From contig NZ_PCDP01000028.1 in assembly GCF_003240585.1 (NCBI RefSeq), positions 1 through 64,000 of the forward strand: a DNA stretch of 64,000 nt. Direction: 5' to 3'. The notes beneath the pieces were generated by a model. The model saw nothing but the letters and a program-made list of their open reading frames with translations. It had not been told where the DNA came from and did not search any database. The DNA comes from Arminella tubonensis (GTDB lineage Bacteria; Pseudomonadota; Alphaproteobacteria; Rhizobiales; Rhizobiaceae). Within the stretch, counting starts at the first letter, position 1, and the number at the start of each line of letters is the position of its first letter. This document shows, piece by piece, positions 1 through 8,077 of the stretch. A program made the translations under genes and the position numbers.

Positions 1-2
1 TT

Positions 3-287
3 CGGGCCGAGCAGGCAGCGGCACAGGGAAACGCGGCGAATGCAGCGCATTTCCTGGAACAGTCTGATGCCTATCTGGACGCGAAATACGCCGAATTCGC
101 CAAATACAACTACGATCTGATTATCGTTCAGCAGGACGAGCCGCTCTGGACCGACCACGTGCTTGGGCAGGCGCGCTTTGCAGCAGTGCTTGCGGCCTAC
201 CATCCCATCGCCAGGGATGATCGGTTCATCGTGTATGGCCGCAACATTGCCGTCGGCCGTGGTTCGAGCGCTCAGGGCAATTCCTGA
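3..287 (+). CDS. C-terminal end of an unidentified protein (cut by window edge)
   Basis: An open frame enters from the left edge and runs about 94 codons to TGA at 285-287. The visible protein is soluble-looking, starting with an Ala/Gln-rich helical stretch followed by a segment containing YDLIIVQQDEPLW and ending near DDRFIVYGRN. The strand-helix pattern resembles the C-terminal soluble tail of large rhizobial membrane glycosyltransferase-like proteins, but I do not recognise the family with certainty. The start lies outside the window. No obvious terminator follows it. Confidence 0.55.
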   Translation, partial: RAEQAAAQGNAANAAHFLEQSDAYLDAKYAEFAKYNYDLIIVQQDEPLWTDHVLGQARFAAVLAAYHPIARDDRFIVYGRNIAVGRGSSAQGNS

Positions 288-504
288 ACGCTCGACGGCC
301 ATCGTCAAGGAGTCTGATCAACCGTTGCAACGATCCTGCATACTTTTGAAATCTTTGACGCTGTTTTCATATTCGTTCCTGTCCGAAGTTCCGAGTTACC
401 GACGACGGCACTCATTTGAGCGCGCGCCCATTAACTCGCGGCGAAACTCGCTTAGGGGCCATGGCCGTCGAAGAAGCGACCATCACGTAACGCGACAGGA
501 CAGC

Positions 505-924
505 CTATTTGACCACGTTGATGCTTATAACCGCATCCTCAATGTCGGTGCCGTCTCCATAGGATGTGCGAGCGGTATAGGAGTCGGGCCCTATATAGTT
601 GGTGTTTGAAGTATAATAGCCGCGAATTCCCATAACTTTCACTGTATTGCATTTCTTAAAGTCGCCGCTGTCGTAGGAAGGATAGAGCTCTTCCTGGACA
701 ATCTCTACATGCCCGTGTTTCGGCGGCTGCGTCACTCGGACATTTGGGATGCGTGACAAAGTGCAGTCCGGTTTGATCAGCCACGTGCGGCCAGTCAGGG
801 TTCTCTCTCCACTCACGGCAACTTTCTTTCCGGACGTTTGCTTCACGCCATCAACGTAGGTAACGCAACCGGAAAGCGACGCAATTGCGATAAAAGTAGT
901 ACAGAACTTAAGCGCATTTCTCAT
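505..924 (-). CDS. Small outer-membrane-type lipoprotein, paralogue A of a tandem pair
   Basis: The 139-residue product starts with a lipoprotein signal peptide. A short basic N-terminus and hydrophobic core lead to the lipobox LSGC, with Cys about residue 20. The mature part carries a DC-x-L-x-x-IP pattern, a PKHG motif, an FKKCN segment and a G-x-x-x-YYTS motif. All of these recur at matching positions in the neighbouring gene at 992-1423, so the two are tandem duplicates. Two Cys residues in the mature domain could form a disulphide in the periplasm. Function is unknown. The pair may be one transcription unit, with about 67 bases between them. Confidence 0.72.
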   Translation of the reverse strand: MRNALKFCTTFIAIASLSGCVTYVDGVKQTSGKKVAVSGERTLTGRTWLIKPDCTLSRIPNVRVTQPPKHGHVEIVQEELYPSYDSGDFKKCNTVKVMGIRGYYTSNTNYIGPDSYTARTSYGDGTDIEDAVISINVVK

Positions 925-991
925 TAAAAGCCCCGTTGGCGTAAGGTTCAGATCGCAGCGCTCGGTCGACAGGATGACAGAAGACTGAGCG

Positions 992-1423
992 CTATTTGGT
1001 AACGTCGATGTCTATCGTTTTGTGGATCACGCGTACGCCTTCCCCAGTGGAATGACTGGTTAAGACACGCTCCGAACCGACGAACCCAGGGGCCGATGTG
1101 TAGTATGCCACCGTGCCGGTGACTGGGACGTCGTTGCATTTCGGGAAAAAACGCAAACTGCGATATGTCTTCACGTCAGGCACCACTGTCTCATGGACAA
1201 TGACGACTGACCCATGCTTCGGCGCTTCCACAATGTGAACGGTTGGGATTACCCGGAGGCTACAATCCTTCTTCTCCGAAAATGCTGTATCGATCTTTGT
1301 GCGCTTGCCGGCGATTACGGAAACATGAGATTCGGCAGCGTGCACTCCGGTAGAATTTGTCACGCAGCTCGACAGCGCCATGGTTGCAGCTAAAGCCGCA
1401 CCACAAGCCAAAAAACGATACAT
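992..1423 (-). CDS. Small lipoprotein, paralogue B of a tandem pair
   Basis: A 143-residue product with signal peptide and lipobox LSSC near residue 20. I place the start at the ATG at 1423, because it is followed directly by a signal sequence; a longer frame to 1498 would bury the signal peptide behind 25 unrelated residues. The mature domain shares DC-x-L, IP-x-V, PKHG, KCN and YYTS elements with the downstream gene at 505-924 while the rest has diverged strongly. This suggests an old duplication kept under selection. Function is unknown; an envelope location is inferred from the lipobox. Confidence 0.72.
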   Translation of the reverse strand: MYRFLACGAALAATMALSSCVTNSTGVHAAESHVSVIAGKRTKIDTAFSEKKDCSLRVIPTVHIVEAPKHGSVVIVHETVVPDVKTYRSLRFFPKCNDVPVTGTVAYYTSAPGFVGSERVLTSHSTGEGVRVIHKTIDIDVTK

Positions 1424-1610
1424 CTCTGATTTCCCCTCAACTATGAACTGAATATTTGGCGCGCGTGCACGAGTCAATGAGGCGAGGCATTTGGTCACAA
1501 TAATTTAGAGTTCTGCCAAGCTCAGGGTATCCTCGACCGCGTCAGCGGGCATCGCATCGCCCGAGTGCTTCCTCACGTAGCGAAGAAGCCCGTCTTTGCT
1601 GTAACGGCCG

Positions 1611-1907
1611 CTATTTGCAGACGGTCTTGTAGATGTGGGTTCTGCCCACCTTCATCGCTGACCTGGTCGGCTTTGTTGGAGCGGCGCAATCGACCCTGGC
1701 CTTAGTATCAAGGCTGCTACTTCCCGTCGAACGAGGATCGATCATAGCGGGCTCTTTGCCTACCGGCTTGCCGACGGGGTTTGTGTCGGATGCGGTGCCT
1801 TTGCTGGTGCCGGTAGGATCGCCGCTTGGGCTGCTTGTGTCTTGCGCCAGGGCGGGGATAGCGAGGCCGATCAAAAGACTGCTTACTCCGAACAGTTTCA
1901 AAATCAT
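1611..1907 (-). CDS. Small secreted Ser/Thr/Pro/Gly-rich protein
   Basis: The 98-residue product has a clear cleavable signal peptide (hydrophobic core then AIPALAQ near residue 22). It continues with a low-complexity stretch rich in Ser, Thr, Gly, Pro and Lys, and ends in a C-terminal segment with two Cys (about residue 74 and the penultimate residue). A GGAG-type ribosome site precedes the start. Similar short, disordered periplasmic proteins are common in rhizobia and have no assigned role. I do not recognise a domain. Confidence 0.6.
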   Translation of the reverse strand: MILKLFGVSSLLIGLAIPALAQDTSSPSGDPTGTSKGTASDTNPVGKPVGKEPAMIDPRSTGSSSLDTKARVDCAAPTKPTRSAMKVGRTHIYKTVCK

Positions 1908-2300
1908 TGTCTTCTCCTCCGTTGCAGTTGATTATTCAACCGTCAGGGGCTGACACTTGTTCCGGATCTGAGGCGCCGGCGCTGGAGAGAAGGCATGCAA
2001 GACGTGTTATGAATTTACGCATTTCCGCCCGGCGATTGCCAGGCGATGGGATACAAAGCTACTGAGGGGGCCGCTTACAAGGCGGAAAATCAACATCGAG
2101 CTGCGGCGCCTTGGCGACGCGACAGGTACTCTTCCGACGAAAGCGCTGATTTACAAAATTGTTCTTAGACCAGTTTCGGCGGAAATGGTCGTGCGCTCTT
2201 GAAGGAGATCTCAGCATCCTGCCACACTCACACAATGCGGGCCGTTTCTCTCCAAGAAGCATGGCGTCGTAGCACGATGTAGCGATAGCCGACACGGATC
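1908..2300. other. Intergenic stretch without a recognisable gene
   Basis: About 390 bases with short overlapping frames on both strands, none with a convincing protein or ribosome site. A 78-codon frame on the minus strand (2059-2295) has an unnatural composition and no family resemblance. The right end may contain the eroded 5' part of the GFA remnant that becomes readable at about 2301. Confidence 0.5.
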
Positions 2301-2602
2301 GGCATTTGTCATTGCACGGATTGCCGGCAAGAAGTTGGATCGGCGTTCACCTACGTCGCCGTCTGGCCGACAAGTGCGTTCGAGAGCAAGGGAGTTACGA
2401 CGGAATTTGCTGGCCGTCGGTTCTGTCGGGAATGCGGATCGCGCATGTTTCGGCCGACGAGAACGAGGCGGAGATCAAACTTGGCGTACTGACAGATGCG
2501 CCGACGCCGCTTGCTCGCACATACGCGCTCTGGATTAAGCGGCGAGAGGCTTGGCTACATTCGATCGAAGGCGCAGAGCGGTTCGAAGAAGATCGAATTT
2601 AG
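2301..2602 (+). pseudogene. GFA/CENP-V family enzyme, frameshifted and N-truncated
   Basis: Reading from about 2301 gives CHCTDC, a GSAFTYVAVWP stretch and FCRECGSRMFRP. These are the zinc-binding CxC/CxxC elements and typical core of the GFA (glutathione-dependent formaldehyde-activating, CENP-V) family. Near 2448-2455 the frame changes by one base, and the family C-terminus continues as ADENEAEIKLG, then APTPLARTYALWIKRREAWL and GAERFEEDR, ending at the TAG at 2600-2602. The N-terminal CxCG part is missing, and an in-frame TAG lies at 2286-2288. The family binds zinc and acts on small thiols or adducts in other bacteria; this copy cannot make the full protein. Confidence 0.72.
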
Positions 2603-2924
2603 AAAATTTGAAGTACTTTCCCAAGCTCCGATCAGGGACAAGCGGCAGGCCGATGGCTTCCTGATATGAGGGGCGCGTGCCTCGTTCCAATGAATTCACC
2701 GACGGTCTGCGTCAGGGAAAATGCTTTTCGGTGTCGTGGTGGGGGGTGTTGCCAGCAAATCCCGCCTGCCCGCTTTGGTTCCGCTTGCGAAAAGGGGCGG
2801 CCAGAACCTCGCCGGACCGCGATGCGGCTGACAGGGCTTTACGGGGTCAATGACCAATTTGGCTGCGGAACTTTGCTGCGAAACCGCAGTTTTCCCTGCT
2901 CCACAACAGCTGAGGAGATGTTCC
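2603..2924. other. Intergenic stretch without a recognisable gene
   Basis: About 320 bases between the GFA remnant and the plasmid-stabilisation-like remnant. Overlapping frames on both strands look random. The right end holds the promoter or leader of the next gene, including a GAGGAG ribosome site just before the ATG at 2925. No repeat or RNA gene was seen. Confidence 0.45.
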
Positions 2925-3241
2925 ATGCCCCAGGGTGACAAGTCCGCCTATACCGACAACCAAAATCGCAAGGCCGAGCATATCGAGGAGGGCGTCGCAG
3001 ATCGTCGCGTCTCCGAAAAAGAAGCTGAGCGCCGAGCCGGCGCCACTGTCAATAAGGAAAGCGGTGGCGGCAAGAAGGCCGCGCCGGCCGGGGCCATGCC
3101 GAAAACCATGCCTCAATTGAAAACGGCGGGCTCAAGGGAGGTGCGGCGGCGGCTGCATCAAGGACCAACGAAGAGCGTTCCACTCCCGCCAAAAAAGCCG
3201 CTGCGACCCGAAAACGCAACGAACTCCACGCTCATTATTGA
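2925..3241 (+). pseudogene. Plasmid-stabilisation-like small basic protein, single frameshift
   Basis: The ATG at 2925 follows GAGGAG and opens a protein beginning MPQGDKSAYTDNQ and continuing through AEHIEEG, VSEKEAERRA and ATVNKESGGGKK. This is the N-terminal half of a small Lys/Ala-rich family often annotated as plasmid stabilisation protein in rhizobia. In the original frame the rest is nonsense. Shifting one base inside the G/C run at about 3085-3093 restores the expected second half: GHAENHAS, GGLKGGAAAAASRTNEER, AKKAAATRKRNE, ending at TGA 3239-3241. One missing base therefore explains the break. It may be a real mutation or a sequencing error in a homopolymer. Confidence 0.75.
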
Positions 3242-3287
3242 GTTTGACACAGCGTCACAATGACGCCTTTCCCTTGAGGAGGCTCCC

Positions 3288-3584
3288 ATGCCGAAAAAGA
3301 AGCAGAAGCAAAAATGGTCGCAAGACGTGACCGACAATAGCGACGCGATGGACCTCGAAGGCGGGGTGTTTAAACAGCGCGGTGCCAAGAAGATCGCCGA
3401 CTCGCTCAAACATTCCGCCGAAGAAAGCCCCCGGCGAAAGGCGAGCCCGTTCCAATCTGCGATGTCGATGCTGACCTTCTATATCAATCGCGCCGGCAAG
3501 CAGTTGTCCAAATCACGCCTGGCAACGCTGGACCGGGCCAAGGACGAACTGCGCAAGGACTTTGGCAAGCAGCCGAAGCGCTGA
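3288..3584 (+). CDS. DUF3175 family protein
   Basis: A 98-residue, Lys/Arg-rich protein starting MPKKKQKQKWSQDVTDNSDAM. It continues with LEGGVFKQRGAKKIADSLKHS, then a MLTFYINRAGKQLSK segment and a charged C-terminus. This matches the DUF3175 family in length and order of conserved blocks. A TTGAGGAGG ribosome site sits seven bases before the ATG. Function is unknown; the family is often found in rhizobial and soil-bacterial genomes near stress or plasmid-maintenance genes. It is intact, although its neighbours on both sides are broken. Confidence 0.85.
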   Translation: MPKKKQKQKWSQDVTDNSDAMDLEGGVFKQRGAKKIADSLKHSAEESPRRKASPFQSAMSMLTFYINRAGKQLSKSRLATLDRAKDELRKDFGKQPKR

Positions 3585-3853
3585 TAAGCCGCTTATTTGA
3601 TGCGGAAGGACAGTGATCATGCTAACGCCGCCGTATGACGATCCCTGCGACGATGACCTTGGATGCTAGAAGGCCTTGGAGGCGTCGTCTGGCCATAATC
3701 GACGAAGCGGTCGCTGCGGCCCCGTGGTCTCGTGCTGCACCTCGGCGATCTCACCGAAAACCTTCGGACCGATGAAGAACAGCTCGGGCCCCAGCCGCAA
3801 CTTCCGGCGGTCGGCTCCTTCGATCCTTAAGCGTTTCGCCCTGCGGGCATCGC

Positions 3854-4335
3854 TCAGTGATCCAGATGTTGGCGGATACCCCGGAGGTCGCTGGCAAAGC
3901 GTCGCCGATCTCTCACGATCACCGTGATTGCGGATGCGAAACCGGTAGGAAGGATGGATCGTGACGAGGATCTGCATGCAGGCTGCTTGCAGAACCTGGC
4001 CCGCTCCTTCGTCAGTCGGACGACCGCCCAGTGTAAAGGGCCGTCGCCCAAGCGCCACGATCAGATCAGGCCATCGAATATCAAGTTCGCTTCCCAGCCA
4101 CCACGCAATCGTTGTACCTCGCCTGCGTTTGGCTTCGCGTGGAGGCGCCGCTTGCCGCGCTGTTCGAACTTGAAGTGCTTGACCGCATTCGTCACGTAAC
4201 AGAGCGAACGGTCAACGCCGGCCTCCTCAAGGCATACGTCGTGCAGCCTGCCCGCGGGGCCACGAAAGGTTTGCCGGCGATGTCCTCGTAGTCTCCTGAC
4301 CGTTCGCCAACCAGGACAACCCTTTTGGGTCATGG
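3854..4335 (-). pseudogene. UdgX-type uracil-DNA glycosylase, multiply frameshifted
   Basis: Reading the minus strand from 4335 gives LVGERSGDYEDIAGKPF, then (after a one-base shift near 4255) GPAGRLHDVCLEEAG, CYVTNAVKHFKFEQRGKRRLH and AKPNAGEVQR. After another shift near 4095 it gives WLGSELDIRWPDLIVALG, and later ILVTIHPSY and RRRFASDLRGIR. This order is that of the UdgX branch of family 4 uracil-DNA glycosylases. KRRLH corresponds to the KRRIH loop whose His bonds covalently to uracil DNA in that branch. At least three frame changes rule out a full-length product. The tail 3666-3853 on the same strand is not recognised. Confidence 0.75.
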
Positions 4336-4461
4336 TTAAAGAGATCGCAGCATCTACAGGCGTCTGCTTGTCGCTGCAGCACGCTCAAGCTCCGTGCTCC
4401 CGCATGCGGTTCTTCGAAGGCGGTACGCGCACCGTGCGACTTACGGAAGCCATAGACACGA

Positions 4462-5079
4462 CTACCCCTCTTCCTCCGGATATTGGGACTGCTGCAGAAG
4501 CTTGGCCAGATGGGCCGTATTACGGGCCAGCATGGATATCATCGTCTGAACGGCTTCCGGGGTCCTTTTCAGATCAACAAAGTTCGTCGATCCCATTGCC
4601 TCACCGACCCAGTAGGCCACGGCATTGGCCGGGATCGTAAAGCCGACATCATTGAGGGCCTGGAAGACCTCCGCCGAAACGTGGTGAGCGCCGTCCTCGT
4701 TGCCGACCACCGCAACCGCGGCGACCTTGCCGTATGAGACCATACGGCCCTGATCGTCGGTCTCTTCGAGAAATGCGTCCATCCGCTCCAGCGCCCGTTT
4801 GCAAACACTTCCGGGCTGCCCGAGCCAGATGGGGGTGCCAACGAGCAAGATATCGGCTTCCAGGACCTTTCTGCGAATATCCGGCCAGGCGTCGCCTTCG
4901 CCTTCGTCAGAGGTCACGCCCGGCTTGATGTTGTGATCGGCAAGTCGAATGACCTCGGTTTCGACGCCATGCTTCTTGAACTCTCCGGCGATAAGTTCGA
5001 GCAATTTACCGGTGGAGGATGCCTCGGAAGAATCCGAAAACTTCAGAGTGCCATTCAAGGCAAGTGCTTTCAATGACAT
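4462..5079 (-). CDS. Flavodoxin-fold NAD(P)H-dependent oxidoreductase
   Basis: A 205-residue protein of the NADPH-dependent FMN reductase/flavodoxin-like family. The N-terminal strand LKALALNGTLKFSDSS corresponds to the FMN phosphate loop, and a GTPIWLGQPGSVCKRALERMD block matches the second FMN-contact loop of the family. A central VAAVAVVGNEDGAHH strand precedes a helical C-terminus. It is probably cytosolic and two-electron reducing (quinone or nitro compounds); the substrate is not visible. The region 5080-5277 is a shared promoter region with the divergently placed broken quinone oxidoreductase, suggesting the two were once a redox pair. Confidence 0.85.
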   Translation of the reverse strand: MSLKALALNGTLKFSDSSEASSTGKLLELIAGEFKKHGVETEVIRLADHNIKPGVTSDEGEGDAWPDIRRKVLEADILLVGTPIWLGQPGSVCKRALERMDAFLEETDDQGRMVSYGKVAAVAVVGNEDGAHHVSAEVFQALNDVGFTIPANAVAYWVGEAMGSTNFVDLKRTPEAVQTMISMLARNTAHLAKLLQQSQYPEEEG

Positions 5080-5277
5080 GGTTGCTCCTGTCGTGAGGGT
5101 TCGCCAGACACTCCATCCGCCTAATTCCCGGTGGACATCGTGCGTCCTGTTCGCATAGGGCGAAACCGATCATCGGCGCAGTTGTTCCCTGCCTGCCACC
5201 TGCCTAGGAACAATCGCTTCGCGGTGCTGTTTCCGCTTAGGCAAACCAACAATCCCGACCATCAAAGGAGTTTCATC

Positions 5278-6015
5278 ATGCAAGCTGTGCCCATCCTCGG
5301 CGGGCCTGAGGTCATGGCAATTGAGGAGATCAATCGTCCGACCCCGGCAGCCAACGAAGTCCTGATCAAAGTCTTCGCCGCAAGTGTCAACCGGGTCGAT
5401 GCGAAGATGCGAGAGGGCAAGTACCCGGTGGTCACCGAAAAGGATCTTCCCTACGTGCTTGGTCGCGACGTCAGCGGCGAAATCGCGGCGGCTGGCGACG
5501 AAGTTTCCAGCTTCCTGATCGGCGACGAGGTCTTTGCCTTTCTCTCGCCGGAACACGGCGGATACGAGGAATTCGTTCTGGCAAAATCGGACGAAGGTCG
5601 TGGTCAAGCCGAATCGCTCGACGCAGTCGGTGCAGCCGCCGTGCCTCTCGCCGGCATCACGGCATGGCAGGGCCTTTTCGATCAGCGCAGTCTGCGTTCC
5701 GGACAGCCCGTCCTCATTCACGGGGGCCCTGGCGGTGTGGGGCAGTTCGCCATCCAGGTCGCCAAGGCAAAGGCGCATGGGTCGCGATCACAGTATCTTC
5801 CGGGGACAAGGACTTCGCATCCGATCTCGGCGCCGACCAGGTAATCGACTACAACCTTGAAGGTTCGAGGACCTCGTCGAACCAGTCGACCTGGTGTTCG
5901 ACTTGATCGGCGGAGCAGGAGATTCGGATGCTAATCGACAAGGGCACGGTCAAAGTCTTCGTCGATAGCACCTTTGAGCTCCGTGACGTCGCAGAGGCGA
6001 AACCCGATCTCGAAG
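5278..6015 (+). pseudogene. Zinc-type alcohol dehydrogenase/quinone oxidoreductase, broken
   Basis: The ATG at 5278 has an AAGGAG ribosome site and opens MQAVPILGGPEVMAIEEI, an MDR-superfamily N-terminus. It continues through VLGRDVSGEIAAAGDEVSSF and AAVPLAGITAWQGLFD to the NADPH-binding loop IHGGPGGVGQFAIQVAKA. Near 5775 the frame slips; the expected VAITVSSGDKDFASDLGA appears in another frame, followed by another shift to FEDLVEPVDLVFDLIGG. The next 60 or so codons of the family are missing, and the sequence resumes at LIDKGTVKVFVDSTFELRDVAEA at about 5931-6000. It then runs into a zeta-toxin remnant. Two frameshifts plus an internal deletion make this a pseudogene. Confidence 0.8.
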
Positions 6016-6345
6016 GTGTCTGGATCAACGCAGATGAAATCGCCAAGGCGATACCCTCGGGCCACGATGGCAGATCGACCGACATGCAGGCTGGCAGAGC
6101 CGCAGATGATGGAAAACCGGCAAAGCTTTATTTTCGGGACGACACTGAGTAGCCTGCAATCAATACGGTCGATGCAGGAAGCAAAGGCGGCCGGGTTCAC
6201 AGTAGGATTGTATTACGTCGCCCTGGATTCCGTTAAGACGAATGTCGAGCGCGTTCGGCAGCGTGTGCTCAAGGGCGGTCATGACATTCCTGAAGTAAAC
6301 ATCCGCAGGCGGCATAAAGGATCGCTGATGAAGCTGACCGACTCT
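6016..6345 (+). pseudogene. Zeta-toxin family kinase fragment
   Basis: From about 6016 the frame reads VWINADEIAKAI, typical of the segment after the P-loop in zeta toxins, followed by a MQAGRAA block. A frame change near 6095-6108 then gives ENRQSFIFGTTLSSLQSI (family pattern SFxFETTLS), EAKAAGFTVGLYYVALDS, VKTNVERVRQRVLKGGHDIP and IRRRHKGSL. Zeta toxins phosphorylate UDP-N-acetylglucosamine or related sugars. The Walker A lysine segment is absent because the 5' part has been replaced by quinone oxidoreductase sequence, and the C-terminus is lost. The fragment is therefore certainly inactive. No antitoxin gene is visible beside it. Confidence 0.7.
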
Positions 6346-6819
6346 CGCGACATTCGAGCACTTCAGCGCCCACTGCCTTGCACTGGTCGGCCAGACGCCG
6401 GGTCCGAGGGAGGGATGGCGCCTGGCCTTCCACGTTGCTCACTCGTTGGAGGCGAGCGTCGGAAAAACAAATCTCGACTTCGATTGTTCCAAACGTCGGA
6501 ACCCGCTCAAATGTTATTCATTACAGGACCGGGGGCGTCGAGCGTTTCCGCGAGCGTGACCACCCCCGTTGGTCCCAGCGTATCCGTGCGCTGGTCGACG
6601 TCCTCACCATTATAAAAAAGCCCCGCCTGTTGCGACGGGACAAGCGGGCAAGGAAGGAGCATCAAGAAGCTATTGGTACGAGGCAACGCTACCTGATCCC
6701 GAGCGCCCAAGAGTGGGCTATGCGGTTAGTTTCGCGCACCTCATCAAACCCAACTCCCCACGGAACGAATCACCCGCAGTTCCGTTCCCTCGCAGTTTTT
6801 GCCTTTAGTGGAGGGCGTC
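6346..6819. other. Degenerate stretch with no identifiable gene
   Basis: About 470 bases between the zeta-toxin fragment and the first DUF982 remnant. Several medium frames overlap on both strands, all with composition unlike real proteins here and none with a recognised motif. It may hold the eroded end of the toxin gene. Confidence 0.4.
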
Positions 6820-7205
6820 ATGCCCTTGGTGTCCGATAAAATCTGGACGGACGGCGTCTATATGGAACTTGGCCGGCTCGGTTAGTTCCGGGTCGTGTGG
6901 TCCACTACAGAAGCCAGTGACATATTTCTGAACCGATGGCCACGGGAAGGAGGGGACGCCCATCGCTATGCGGTCGCGATCTGTTCCGAGTTCTGCAGGG
7001 CAACCTGCCGCCGGTGGAGGCCCGGCATGTGTTCATTCTTGCTGTTGAAGAATCCGGTAAGTTCATCACCGACAAGGTTCCGCGCAACCTTGCCCTGGTT
7101 ACGCCCACCGATCCAGACCGCAAGAGCACGGATATGAAGTTCTGGCCTAAAAAAGCGAGCGAGGCGATGAAGACAACGACGATAGCTCTTGCGTCGGAAA
7201 TCTAA
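6820..7205 (+). pseudogene. DUF982 family protein, stop codon plus frameshift
   Basis: ATG at 6820 opens MPLVSDKIWTDGVYMELG, then an in-frame TAG at 6883-6885. Reading through gives FRVVWSTTEASDIFLNRWP and GGDAHRYAVAICSEF, the conserved WP and Cys blocks of the rhizobial DUF982 family. Close to 6970-6985 the frame changes and the family C-terminal half continues as VLQGNLPPVEARHVFILAVE and ESGKFI, ending near 7205. DUF982 proteins are small, alpha-proteobacterial and of unknown function; they often occur in multiple copies on rhizobial plasmids. A second broken copy follows at 7283. Confidence 0.7.
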
Positions 7206-7282
7206 TGGCTGGAATGGCCGTTGTCTGGTGCGGCATCGTCGTTAGCCGACTGGCCGAGTTTGCTTTGCTAATGGAGTGATCG

Positions 7283-7524
7283 ATGGAAAGGGACCGGAGC
7301 ACTTTCCGACCTGTCCGCATCCTCGTCGCCCGCGAGTACAAGACCGTGCACACAGTCATCGGAGCCGGTAAGCTCCTGATGGATGGCCCCGCGAAGATGG
7401 TCCAGCGCGTCACAAGGCTCAAATGACCGTTCTGGATGACTTCAATGAAGAGAAATCGCCGGAAGAGGTTCGCCAGACGCTCTTAATCGCGGCTTCCGAG
7501 GCTAACCTGGATCATTCGAACTAG
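7283..7524 (+). pseudogene. Second DUF982 family remnant
   Basis: ATG at 7283 gives MERDRSTFRPVRILVAREYK followed by TVHTVIGAGKLLMDGP, which resembles the first half of DUF982 proteins (PV-x-I, then KTVHTV and A-x-x-LL-x-x-P). The frame ends at TGA 7424-7426 after 47 codons. Immediately after, in another frame, DDFNEEKSPEEVRQTLLIAA and SEANLDHSN run to TAG 7522-7524, matching the AR-x-x-F-x-x-AA-x-EA tail of the family. The middle of the domain is missing. With the copy at 6820 it shows that a tandem DUF982 pair decayed here. Confidence 0.6.
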
Positions 7525-7609
7525 GGTATCGTCGGGCTTTACTAGAATCATGGAATTTATCCCGGCCAGCAAACTTTCGTGTGCATATGCGCCCGTCTCT
7601 AGCCTTTAC

Positions 7610-7644
7610 AGACCCGACACCCTGACCGGCAGCGGGTCTTTTTT
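7610..7644 (+). terminator. Rho-independent-type terminator
   Basis: A perfect 7-base stem (AGACCCG at 7610-7616 pairing with CGGGTCT at 7633-7639), a 16-base loop, and a run of six T ending at 7644 on the plus strand. It would end transcription of the plus-strand remnant block before the convergent gene at 7690. Confidence 0.65.
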
Positions 7645-7689
7645 GCTGTGGTCGCCGCCGCGTTGCCTGAAGCCACGAGGCTCAAGGCG

Positions 7690-7986
7690 TCACGTGTCTT
7701 TGATCGGTTTCTCCGCCTCCTGAAGCAGATCGGCTGTCGACGTCAGAATGTGTTCTCCCCATTGGTCGGCGAGAACGGCAGCCGCCCCCTTGCGGCGGCC
7801 GACATAGCGGTCCTTCAAGAGCTGCTGATATCTGTCAAGCACTTCAGGCATTCCGAGTTGGCCGTCAATCCATTGGTCAATCAAATCTCCCACCGCTGGA
7901 TCACTGTCGAGGGTCACTCCTGCCAACCGCATTTTGGCGAGAATGGTTTCAGCGGCGGCGCGTCGTTGGACGATTGATGAAGGCAT
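7690..7986 (-). CDS. Small helical protein, unknown function
   Basis: A 98-residue, mostly helical protein. I start it at the ATG at 7986; a TTG three codons upstream is possible. It contains AAAETILAKMRLAGVTLDSD, then DLIDQWIDGQLGMPEVLDRY and a KDRYVG segment. The spacing of an Ala-rich helix, an L/I-x-x-W/Y-x-x-G turn and a following helix is reminiscent of small antitoxin-like proteins (VbhA-type), but no diagnostic inhibitory motif is clear. No Fic or other toxin gene lies beside it. Treat as a hypothetical protein with a possible antitoxin fold. Confidence 0.5.
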   Translation of the reverse strand: MPSSIVQRRAAAETILAKMRLAGVTLDSDPAVGDLIDQWIDGQLGMPEVLDRYQQLLKDRYVGRRKGAAAVLADQWGEHILTSTADLLQEAEKPIKDT

Positions 7987-8077
7987 GGGTAGCAAAGGGT
8001 CTTTCTGAGAGCTGAGGAAAGGTTTGGTTTTGCAATCAGCGTGTTATCACCGGCTGACATACGCTTGCGCCGACATG

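Noticed and set aside
163..609. A 148-codon plus-strand frame
   Set aside because: It overlaps the partial gene at 3-287 and the antisense of a lipoprotein gene, has Arg/Ser-rich shadow composition and no domain.
2059..2295. 78-codon minus-strand frame
   Set aside because: No ribosome site, no known motif, composition inconsistent with other genes here; overlaps the eroded GFA region.
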